From the NCBI GenBank assembly GCA_002388885.1, contig DGNI01000207.1, forward strand, positions 701 through 8,371: DNA of 7,671 nt. Direction: 5' to 3'. The notes below the pieces were generated by a model. It ran no database searches, was not told the DNA's origin, and worked only from the letters and a program-made list of their open reading frames with translations. Position numbers and translations under genes: made by a program. Every line of letters begins with the position of its first letter. Position 1 is the stretch's first letter. Below, piece after piece: positions 1 through 6,161 of the stretch. The DNA comes from Parvularculaceae bacterium UBA4496. GTDB lineage: Bacteria > Pseudomonadota > Alphaproteobacteria > Caulobacterales > Parvularculaceae.

Positions 1-183
1 CAGCCAGACCTGGCTGACGCAGCCGCGCACCTTGTTTTCGTCGGTCCTGTTTTCATCGGGGAAGGGCGGCAGGTCGCGCCCGAGATCGATCACATAGCGG
101 TAACGGTCCTCCCAGTCGTCGAGGAAGGAGAAGTTGTCGATCAGGTCTTCGACGCGCGGATCGTTTGTCGTGGTCTCGGGCAT
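1..183 (-). CDS. sufE: SufE-family cysteine desulfuration protein, N-terminal part (runs off the window)
   Basis: SufE accepts persulfide sulfur from the cysteine desulfurase SufS and passes it to the Fe-S cluster assembly machinery in the cytosol. The 61 codons visible on the minus strand from the ATG at 183-181 are open to the window edge. They contain the family signatures VEDLIDNFSFLDDWEDRYRY (residues 11-30), a VIDLGRDLPP stretch (31-40) and NKVRGCVSQVWL (50-61). The Cys at residue 55 in GCVSQVW is the expected persulfide-carrying residue. The N-terminus looks complete, since SufE proteins usually begin only a few residues before the xEDLIDxFxFLDDW block. The rest of the gene, roughly another 80 residues by family size, is outside the window. 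No convincing Shine-Dalgarno precedes the ATG; the upstream bases read ATAACCCGGTCC. The first 131 bp overlap, in another frame, the tail of the upstream E1 reading frame, which seems to have been joined to sufE abnormally. Third-position GC is 52 of 61 codons, higher than in its neighbours. Confidence 0.9.
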   Translation of the reverse strand, partial: MPETTTNDPRVEDLIDNFSFLDDWEDRYRYVIDLGRDLPPFPDENRTDENKVRGCVSQVWL

Positions 184-2230
184 GGACCGGGTTATGGGGG
201 CTCGGCACGTCCGGCATGGTGAGGCGAGAGACCGGCGCGTCAAGGTCAAGGAACGCTTCGTCAGCGACCACGCCTGCAATCTCACCGCCGAAGCCGCCGG
301 TTTGCAGATCTTCATGGACAATCAGGCAGCGGTGGGTTTTCGCAATGGATGCGATCACCGTTTCCTTGTCCCACGGCATGAGCGTTCTGAGGTCGATGAC
401 CTCTGCGCTGCGGGAGGAGGCTTCCGCGGCTTTCTCGCAACGCTCCACCATGGCGCCCCAAGCCACAAGGGTTATGTCGGCGCCTTCTTTCGTCACATTC
501 GCTTTGCCGAAGGGCAGCATGTATTTATCGCCTGGGTAGGGCCGGCGCGCCCATGCGGCGTCGAGCATGGCGCGATGCTCAAGGAACATCACCGGATCGT
601 CGCCACGCAGTGCTGTACGCAACAGGCCTACGGCGTCTTCCGTGTTTGAAGGGACGGCGACTTTCCATCCCGGCGAATGAACGAACTGCACTTCATTGGT
701 CTGGCTGTGCCACGGGTCGCCGCATTTGAAAAACCCGACCGGCATCCTGACGACCATCGGCGCAGCGAAACGGTTATTGGTGCGCCAGCGCATGGAGCCG
801 CAATCGTTGATCTGTTCCGTCGCGGGCTCTGCATATTTGCGGAACTGGATTTCCGGCACGGGCAGAAGACCGTTGAGCGCCATGCCGACGGCGCGGCCGA
901 TAATGCCTTCTTCAGAAAGCGATGTGTCAAAGACGCGCGCTTCGCCATATTTATCCTGAAGGCCGAGCGTTACGGCGTGAACGCCGCCCTTGGGGCCGAT
1001 GTCTTCGCCGAAGATCACCATTTTCTCGTTGAGTGAAAGTTCATGGTCCAGCACTTTGCGGATCGCCGTCACCATGTTGATGCGATTGCCTTCGGGCGAG
1101 GGCGTTGCGTCGCCTTGTGGCGCCGCGAAACTTCCGCCAATTTCGCTTCTCAGGCCGCCCTGTTTCTGCAGCTCATCGCCGGAGAAAACATTCATCGCGA
1201 CAGTAGAAGGGTCGGCGACCGGCAATGCTTCAGCCTTTTCGCGCGCAGTCTCTACGTCGGCCTGAGCGCGGTGCTCAATCTCCGTCCATTCGGCCTCAGT
1301 GACGAGCGCCGGGACGAGATGTTCCTTCAGCTTCGGCAACGGGTCGCGCGACCATTCCTTTTCGACAAAGTCTTTGGACTTGTAGGTTTGCGTGTCCTGA
1401 AATGAGTGTCCCTGAAGACGCGGCACCGTGAGGCGGAGCAGGGCGGGGCCTGTCCCCTCGCGTACCGTACTGACTGCATCCTTGATCAGCATGGCGGCTT
1501 CGGCCGGATTGGTTCCGTCGCCATCGAGGACGTTCAGGTTTTTGAAGCTTGCAAGGTTTGCGGCGATGTTCTGTCCGGGCGTCTGGAAATGCGACGGCAC
1601 GGATATGCCATAGCCATTGTCTTCGATATAAAACAGCATCGGCAGTTTCAGCGTCGTCGCCATGGTGAGCGCTGACCAGAAACCATTGGTGGCGCAGGAC
1701 GCTTCGCCGCCGAGAACGACGCCAATGGCGCCTTTGTATTTCTCATCGCCCAAGGTTTCCGTACGGAATTTTATGGCCTGCGCCCAGCCTGCGGTGGGCG
1801 TGTACTGCGCGCCTACGCCGCCGCACATGGGTAACGCCGACGGTCCGTTCGGATTTGGATAGTTGAAGACAACGCCGATATCGCGTCCGTCGGAATATCC
1901 GCCGGCGCGCGCCAGCGAAGATCCGAGCGCTTCGACAAGATCGACGCCCAGCGACAACAGGATTGGCCGCGAGCGATAATAGCCGCAGATCGCATCATGC
2001 CTGTGCGTGAGTTGCGCGCCTAACAAAACCTGCGCCATGTCATGACCGCGGGCGGAAAACTGATAGAGCACCTTCTTTTCAGGAACGAGGGTCTTTTCTT
2101 CCAGCGCATCGAGGGCGCGGGAGACTTGCGTCACATAGGCGACGCGCCGCCAGTCGATGGAAGGGTCGATCAGGTTCGAAGCGCGGGCGTCCGAGGACGC
2201 CTCAATAGCATGGGCGGCGCTTTTGGACAT
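53..2230 (-). CDS. Fused alpha/beta E1 subunit of a 2-oxoacid (probably branched-chain) dehydrogenase; native C-terminus replaced by out-of-frame sufE
   Basis: This is a thiamine-diphosphate E1 enzyme that decarboxylates a 2-oxoacid and transfers the acyl group to the lipoyl domain of an E2 partner. The divergent Lrp-type gene points to branched-chain 2-oxoacids, but the substrate is inferred. The alpha-type half spans about residues 25-345: AICGYYRSRP (80-89), a TPP/Mg motif GGEAS (174-178) with EDNGYGIS (203-210), and GHSFQD (274-279). A linker of about 35 residues leads to the beta-type half (about 384-682): IFGEDIG (406-412), LSEEGI (438-443), HSQ (508-510), VHEDLQTGGFGGE (638-650) and MPDVPSPHNPV (672-682). 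The ATG at 2230 has a strong Shine-Dalgarno, AAAGGAG, 8 nt upstream. Residues 683-725 (12 Arg in 43) match no E1 C-terminus; they are sufE read in another frame, ending at TGA 55-53. About 20 native C-terminal residues therefore seem to be missing. No E2 or E3 gene is in the window. The family call is firm; whether the protein is functional is doubtful. Confidence 0.9.
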   Translation of the reverse strand: MSKSAAHAIEASSDARASNLIDPSIDWRRVAYVTQVSRALDALEEKTLVPEKKVLYQFSARGHDMAQVLLGAQLTHRHDAICGYYRSRPILLSLGVDLVEALGSSLARAGGYSDGRDIGVVFNYPNPNGPSALPMCGGVGAQYTPTAGWAQAIKFRTETLGDEKYKGAIGVVLGGEASCATNGFWSALTMATTLKLPMLFYIEDNGYGISVPSHFQTPGQNIAANLASFKNLNVLDGDGTNPAEAAMLIKDAVSTVREGTGPALLRLTVPRLQGHSFQDTQTYKSKDFVEKEWSRDPLPKLKEHLVPALVTEAEWTEIEHRAQADVETAREKAEALPVADPSTVAMNVFSGDELQKQGGLRSEIGGSFAAPQGDATPSPEGNRINMVTAIRKVLDHELSLNEKMVIFGEDIGPKGGVHAVTLGLQDKYGEARVFDTSLSEEGIIGRAVGMALNGLLPVPEIQFRKYAEPATEQINDCGSMRWRTNNRFAAPMVVRMPVGFFKCGDPWHSQTNEVQFVHSPGWKVAVPSNTEDAVGLLRTALRGDDPVMFLEHRAMLDAAWARRPYPGDKYMLPFGKANVTKEGADITLVAWGAMVERCEKAAEASSRSAEVIDLRTLMPWDKETVIASIAKTHRCLIVHEDLQTGGFGGEIAGVVADEAFLDLDAPVSRLTMPDVPSPHNPVHARDHDKRSARRRPDRQLLLPRRLGGPLPLCDRSRARPAALPR

Positions 2231-2280
2231 GGGGCTAGCTCCTTTGGCGGCGAAATCCGCGTGAAAGCTAGCATTTTCCC
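2231..2280 (-). promoter_or_regulatory. Possible hairpin in the E1 mRNA leader, overlapping the Shine-Dalgarno
   Basis: In the E1 transcript, a 7-bp inverted repeat (GCTAGCT at 2234-2240, AGCTAGC at 2266-2272) encloses a second short stem (GCGG at 2247-2250 with CCGC at 2257-2260). A GGG/CCC pair (2278-2280 with 2231-2233) could extend the base. The downstream arm takes in the last two bases of the AAAGGAG and the spacer before the start codon. I see the complementarity directly; folding and a regulatory role are inference. The two CTAG-containing hexamers could also be a DNA-binding site rather than an RNA structure. Confidence 0.35.
2239..2245 (-). promoter_or_regulatory. Ribosome binding site of the E1 gene
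   Basis: The minus strand reads AAAGGAG followed by an 8-nt spacer (CTAGCCCC) and the ATG at 2230. This near-ideal Shine-Dalgarno fixes the E1 start. Its 3' end lies inside one arm of the leader inverted repeat (2234-2240 with 2266-2272), so access may depend on RNA folding. Confidence 0.8.
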
Positions 2281-2316
2281 GGGGAGATTGTATTTCAATT
2301 CAGCGCAGGAAAGTCC

Positions 2317-2345
2317 ACAATTATGAAATATATATTTCATATAAT
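2317..2345 (+). promoter_or_regulatory. Candidate promoter for the Lrp-type regulator gene
   Basis: A perfect -10 hexamer, TATAAT, lies at 2340-2345 on the plus strand, about 47 bp before the ATG at 2392. The -35 position at 17-bp spacing reads ACAATT (2317-2322), which is poor, so the promoter may be weak or need an activator. The -10 box overlaps the right end of the 20-bp palindrome, as expected if the regulator controls its own gene. Confidence 0.4.
2322..2341. promoter_or_regulatory. Perfect 20-bp palindrome, candidate Lrp/BkdR-type operator
   Basis: The arms are TATGAAATAT and ATATTTCATA, with no mismatch and no spacer. Lrp/AsnC proteins bind AT-rich, dyad-symmetric sites, commonly in the divergent promoter region between their own gene and a target operon. 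This palindrome sits between the E1 gene (minus) and the Lrp-type gene (plus). It overlaps a perfect TATAAT on the plus strand (2340-2345) and a TATTAT on the minus strand (2346-2341), so an occupying protein could affect both promoters. A further TATTTCA copy lies at 2291-2297. The symmetry is seen; the identity of the binding protein is inferred. Confidence 0.6.
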
Positions 2346-2368
2346 AGATATTTATGATAGGAAATCAA
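2341..2368 (-). promoter_or_regulatory. Candidate sigma70-type promoter for the E1 gene
   Basis: On the minus strand, TTGATT (2368-2363) and TATTAT (2346-2341) are separated by 16 bp, which resembles a housekeeping promoter. Transcription would start near 2334, inside the palindrome, giving a leader of about 100 nt before the E1 ATG at 2230. The surrounding AT-rich sequence makes chance matches likely. Confidence 0.4.
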
Positions 2369-2391
2369 TCATATGAAGGTATGAATGAAAG

Positions 2392-2856
2392 ATGGAAAGC
2401 AATCTCGACGCCTCTGATCTGAAGCTTTTGCGCATCCTCCAGAAGCGCTGCCGGGGCTCGTCCCAGGAGCTGGCGGATGAGACCGCCATGTCTGCGGCGA
2501 CCTGCTGGCGGCGGATGAAGGCGCTCGAGGAGCGGGGCTACATAAAAGAATATTCCGCCAAGCTCGACCGGCGGGCGCTCGGGTTCATGCTCAGCGCTTT
2601 CGTTCACGTCTCAATTGACCGGCGTTATTCGGAAGTCGTCGAGGATGTTGCAGTGGAAATCGCCAAGCGTCCGGAAGTGCTGGAGTGCTACGCAACCACC
2701 GGCGATTCCGATTTCACGCTTCGCGTTGTCGCGAAAGATATTGAGGACTACGACAATTTTCTTGAGAACTTTTTGTTCCGTCTGCCGGGCGTCGGGCAAG
2801 TGCGGTCTTCGATTGCGCTGCGTGAGATCAAACACACATCGGAACTGCCGATCTAG
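2392..2856 (+). CDS. Lrp/AsnC-family transcriptional regulator (BkdR-like by position)
   Basis: This 154-residue protein has the size and layout of Lrp/AsnC regulators. The N-terminal opening LDASDLKLLRILQ (5-17) is typical. A winged helix-turn-helix follows at about 18-60 (SSQELADE...TCWRRMKALEERGYI), then a C-terminal RAM ligand/oligomerisation domain at about 67-150. The RAM domain shows TTGDSDFTLRVVAKD (102-116) and LPGVGQVRSSIALREIKHT (131-149). Such proteins form dimers to octamers and often sense amino acids. The gene is divergent from the branched-chain-type E1 gene, the arrangement of bkdR with the bkd operon in Pseudomonas, so control of that enzyme is a fair inference; the ligand is unknown. 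An in-frame TGA at 2386-2388 rules out an earlier start. The AAGG at 2376-2379 is 12 nt away, so initiation looks weak. The TAG stop is 3 bp from the convergent stop of the outer-membrane gene. Confidence 0.92.
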   Translation: MESNLDASDLKLLRILQKRCRGSSQELADETAMSAATCWRRMKALEERGYIKEYSAKLDRRALGFMLSAFVHVSIDRRYSEVVEDVAVEIAKRPEVLECYATTGDSDFTLRVVAKDIEDYDNFLENFLFRLPGVGQVRSSIALREIKHTSELPI

Positions 2857-2859
2857 AAC

Positions 2860-4227
2860 TTACTCTGCTGCGGCAAGTTGATCTTGTTCCGCCGCCCAGC
2901 CGCCGCCAAGGGCAACGAACAAATCCGTTGCCGCGGTCAGACGGTCGAGCCGCCCTTGCGCCAGACTGTCGGATGCATTGAAGAACGTCGATTGTGCGTT
3001 CAAGAGGCTCGTCAGATTGTCCGTCCCCGCACGGTAACGCGCTTCAGACAGTTCCAGCGAGCGTTCGGCGGCGGCGTAGGCGACTTCGAGTTGTTCTTCA
3101 CGCTGCTCCGCCGTCGTCAGCCCGTTGAGTGAGAGTTCTACGTCGCGGAGGGCGGACAAGGTCGCCTGCCGGTAACGCGCCACCTGTTCGTCGGCGCGCG
3201 CTTCGGCGCTGTCGAGCCCGGCCTCCAGGCGTCCGCCGGAAAAGATCGGCGCGGCGAGCGATGCGGCGAGAGAGCCGATAACGCTGGTCCCACCGGTCAG
3301 CGGCGCGGCGGATAATCCGGCGCTGAGGTCGATGGAAGGCAGAAAAGCCCGCTGCGCGGCGGCGACCCCGGAGTCAGCGCCGCGTAACGATGCTTCGGCG
3401 CTTAACAAGTCCGGGCGGCGCAGCAACAGATCGGCGGGCAAGCCCGGATCGATCGACGGCGGCGCCAGCGCGAGAATGTCGCCCTCCGGCGCGTCATACC
3501 CTTGCGGCGTGCGGCCGAGCAAAACGGCGAGCGCGGTTTTGAACGAAAGCAATTGCTGTTCAAGTTGCGGAATGCGCGCGCGGGCATTAGCGAGCGATGC
3601 TTCCTGACTGGACACATCGAAACCGGAAACGTCTCCGGCATCGTAGCGCAGTTTGATGATGTCATAGATGCGTTCGGAAATTTCCAGATTCGAGCGCGCG
3701 GAGTCCAAACGCTCCCGCAAGGTGAGAATCGAGAAATAATTGAACGCAACGTCTGACTGGACCGTCAGCTCCAGCGACTTCTGCGAAAGGATTTGCGCCT
3801 CATGGCTCGCGCGCGCCGCAGCGCGGCTGGCGCGATTCTGACCGAAGAGATCGAGCTGATAGGAAGCGGAAAGGCGCCCCGATGTCGAAATGTCGTCGAA
3901 GTCGCTTTCGGAATTCGACGACGCCGACGCGCCGCCATTGACGGTCGGGAATAGCGATGCGTTGGAAGATTTTACTGACGCGCGCGACTGGCGTAGGCGG
4001 GCGACGCCGGCGGCGAGATCCTGATTGGCGGCGAGCGCATCCGTCACAAGTGTGTCAAGCTGCGGGTCGTCAAAGGCTTGCCACCATAGCGCCGTGATTG
4101 CGTCGCCTTGCTCATCCGCGACATGATCGTAGGAAGCGGGCATCGCCGTTAAGTCCTGTACGGGTGTGTGCGGCGTCGCGCATGCCGTCAGCGCAGTGCA
4201 GGCAAGGAGAATTGCGGTGCGTTTCAT
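2860..4227 (-). CDS. NodT-family outer-membrane efflux lipoprotein (TolC-like channel)
   Basis: This is the outer-membrane exit duct of a tripartite exporter, a trimeric barrel with a long periplasmic alpha-helical tunnel. The 455-residue protein starts MKRTAILLACTALTAC, a short signal peptide with lipobox LTAC and the lipidated Cys at residue 16. Two outer-membrane efflux (OEP) repeats follow, at about 55-235 and 265-440. Typical NodT motifs are YQLDLFGQNR (123-132), LPADLLLRRPDL (263-274), SGGRLEAG (330-337), RYRAGTDNLTSLLNAQ (397-412) and a C-terminal ALGGGW (439-444). I chose the ATG at 4227, which has GGAG 8 nt upstream. An in-frame GTG at 4236 overlaps the macB stop but lacks a ribosome site and would displace the signal peptide. 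It is the last gene of the macA-macB operon, so it presumably docks with that MacA. The substrate cannot be read from the sequence. The TAA stop converges on the Lrp-type gene, leaving no room for a terminator between them. Confidence 0.93.
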   Translation of the reverse strand: MKRTAILLACTALTACATPHTPVQDLTAMPASYDHVADEQGDAITALWWQAFDDPQLDTLVTDALAANQDLAAGVARLRQSRASVKSSNASLFPTVNGGASASSNSESDFDDISTSGRLSASYQLDLFGQNRASRAAARASHEAQILSQKSLELTVQSDVAFNYFSILTLRERLDSARSNLEISERIYDIIKLRYDAGDVSGFDVSSQEASLANARARIPQLEQQLLSFKTALAVLLGRTPQGYDAPEGDILALAPPSIDPGLPADLLLRRPDLLSAEASLRGADSGVAAAQRAFLPSIDLSAGLSAAPLTGGTSVIGSLAASLAAPIFSGGRLEAGLDSAEARADEQVARYRQATLSALRDVELSLNGLTTAEQREEQLEVAYAAAERSLELSEARYRAGTDNLTSLLNAQSTFFNASDSLAQGRLDRLTAATDLFVALGGGWAAEQDQLAAAE

Positions 4228-4232
4228 GTCAA

Positions 4233-6161
4233 TCACTCCGAGGCAAGCGCAATAACGGGGTCGAGCCGGGCCGCCTTGCGCGCGGGCAGGTAGCCGAAGA
4301 TGAGGCCGATCGCGAGGGCGGAGCCGAAAGCGAGAATCGCCGGCTCGGGTGTGATCGAAATCGACATGCCGAAGCGCTCAAGCGTCAGGGAAATGGCTAG
4401 GCCAAGCGCGAGACCGATCAGCCCGCCGAGTCCGCCGACCACCAGCGCTTCGGTGTTAAACTGCACCATGATGTCGGAGCGCCGGGCGCCCGTCGCCATG
4501 CGGACGCCGATCTCGCGCGTTCGCTCGCTGACATTGACGAGCATGATGTTCATGACGCCAATGCCGCCGACGAGCAGCGAGATCGCGGCGATTGAGCCGA
4601 GCAGCATGGCGAAGGTGCTCTGGGTTTCCTCGACCGATTCAAGCAGCGAGGCCGTGTTGCGGATCTGAAAGTCCTCCGCGCCGTGACGGGAAAGCACAAG
4701 CGCCTGCGCCGCCGCTTCGGTTTCGGCGATGCGTTTCGTGTCAGCGACTGCGATGGTGATAGACGACAGATAATTCTGGCCGAAAAGGCGCATCATGCCG
4801 GTTGTAATCGGCACCAGCACGACGTCGTCCATGTCCTGTCCCCAGGCGGTGGCGCCTCTCGGCGCGAGAACGCCCGCGACTTCAAACGGCGCGCCGCCGA
4901 TGAAAACGTAGTTGCCGACAGAGTCTCCATCAGGAAAAAGATTGTTCGCGACCGTTGCGCCGAGCACGACGACGGCGTGATAAGCGATCTGATCTTCAGC
5001 TGAGAAAAACGCGCCTTGCGCCATCTTCCAGCTTTGCGCCACAGGCCATTCGGCGGAAACGCCATCGACGGTCGTCTGATAATCAAGCGCGCCGGCGCGC
5101 AGGGTTTCGCGTCCGCTTCGCACCGGCACAGCAGCGGCGACGTTGTCGAGTTCCGCAATCGCTTCTGCATCGGCGGTGGTGAGTGTCGCAATCGCCGAAC
5201 CGCGCATGCGCGTGCCGGGCGCGCCGGGACGCACGAATAGGAGGTTCGAGCCCATGGTTTCGATGCTGGCGACAACTTGCTTTTGACTGCCTTCGCCGAT
5301 GGCGAGCATGGCGACGACGGCGGAAACGCCGATAATAACGCCGAGCATGGTGAGCGAGGTGCGAAACAGATTGGCGCGCAGCGACCGGAACGCCATTTTC
5401 ACTGCTTCGCCGATCTGATCGATAATAGTCGGCGCCGATTGCTGTTTTTGATAGCGCTCGCTGGTTTCGAGCGTTTGCGCCGCGCCAGTGTCGGAAACGA
5501 TCTTGCCGTCCGTGATCTCGATAATCCGTTTTGCGCGCGCAGCGACGGATGTGTCGTGCGTGATCAGAATGATCGTGCGCCCGGCAGCGTGGAGTTCTTC
5601 GAGCAGCTCGAGAAGATCGCCGGAGGATGATGAATCAAGCGCGCCTGTCGGTTCGTCGGCAAGAATTACCTCGGCGTCGTTCATCAGCGCACGGGCGATG
5701 GACACACGCTGCTGCTGACCGCCTGAAAGTTCGTTAGGGCGGTGGGTTGACCGGTCGCCGATCCCGAGTTTGGCGAGAAGCTCGCGTGCACGGATCTCGC
5801 GTGCTTCGCGGTCAACCCCGGCGTAAATCGCGGGGATTTCCACATTCTCCAGCGCGGTGGCGTTCGAAAGCAGGTTGTAACGCTGAAATACGAAACCGAA
5901 CGTATCGCGGCGCAGGGCGGCGAAATCGTCCGCATCAAGCTCGGCGATGTTCTGTCCACGAATGCTGTAGGCGCCGCCGGTCGGCTTATCGAGGCAGCCG
6001 AGAATATTCATCAGCGTCGACTTGCCGGAACCCGACTGGCCGACAATGGCGACAAATTCTCCGGCATTGATCGAAAGAGATACGCCGTCGAGCGCACGCA
6101 CTTGCGTTTCGCCTTCGCCATAGACGCGCTCGACGTCATGGAGTTCCAAAAGCGCAGCCAT
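4233..6161 (-). CDS. macB: MacB-type ABC transporter, fused ATPase and permease
   Basis: MacB is an inner-membrane ABC protein that powers export from the periplasm through MacA and an outer-membrane channel. The 642-residue protein has the usual MacB length and order. The N-terminal ATPase spans about 3-225: Walker A GQSGSGKST (41-49), Q-loop Gln93, signature LSGGQQQR (145-152), Walker B VILADEP (165-171) and switch His202. A first membrane helix lies at about 267-290, then a periplasmic domain (about 291-515), then three C-terminal helices at about 517-541, 570-592 and 606-626. The FtsX-like block is recognisable by VGGIGVMNIMLVNVSERTRE and IGVRMATGAR. All catalytic motifs are intact. The start ATG overlaps the macA stop as TAATG, so translation is probably coupled. 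Annotated homologs export macrolides, siderophores, lipopeptides or toxins; nothing here identifies the cargo. Confidence 0.96.
   Translation of the reverse strand: MAALLELHDVERVYGEGETQVRALDGVSLSINAGEFVAIVGQSGSGKSTLMNILGCLDKPTGGAYSIRGQNIAELDADDFAALRRDTFGFVFQRYNLLSNATALENVEIPAIYAGVDREAREIRARELLAKLGIGDRSTHRPNELSGGQQQRVSIARALMNDAEVILADEPTGALDSSSSGDLLELLEELHAAGRTIILITHDTSVAARAKRIIEITDGKIVSDTGAAQTLETSERYQKQQSAPTIIDQIGEAVKMAFRSLRANLFRTSLTMLGVIIGVSAVVAMLAIGEGSQKQVVASIETMGSNLLFVRPGAPGTRMRGSAIATLTTADAEAIAELDNVAAAVPVRSGRETLRAGALDYQTTVDGVSAEWPVAQSWKMAQGAFFSAEDQIAYHAVVVLGATVANNLFPDGDSVGNYVFIGGAPFEVAGVLAPRGATAWGQDMDDVVLVPITTGMMRLFGQNYLSSITIAVADTKRIAETEAAAQALVLSRHGAEDFQIRNTASLLESVEETQSTFAMLLGSIAAISLLVGGIGVMNIMLVNVSERTREIGVRMATGARRSDIMVQFNTEALVVGGLGGLIGLALGLAISLTLERFGMSISITPEPAILAFGSALAIGLIFGYLPARKAARLDPVIALASE
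4236..4239 (-). promoter_or_regulatory. Ribosome binding site of the outer-membrane efflux gene, next to the macB stop
   Basis: GGAG on the minus strand lies just before the macB TGA (4235-4233) and 8 nt before the ATG at 4227. It decides between the ATG at 4227 and the in-frame GTG at 4236. Its position at the end of macB suggests that ribosomes terminating on macB help start the next gene. Confidence 0.7.

Noticed and set aside
150..190. A simple frameshift (one inserted or deleted base) at the end of the E1 gene
   Set aside because: Neither alternative frame restores an E1-like tail. One is a clean SufE N-terminus, and the other stops after about 13 codons.
134..649. Plus-strand open frames across the E1 gene (for example 134-649, 677-1036, 1043-1405)
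   Set aside because: They lie antisense to a clear E1 coding sequence, show no recognisable family and are expected by chance in GC-rich DNA.
2857..2859. A bidirectional terminator between the convergent Lrp-type and outer-membrane genes
   Set aside because: Only 3 bp separate the stops, and I see no GC stem with a T-run around them.
4228..4236. GTG at 4236 as the start of the outer-membrane efflux gene
   Set aside because: It has no well-placed Shine-Dalgarno, whereas the ATG at 4227 has GGAG 8 nt upstream and begins a standard lipoprotein signal peptide.
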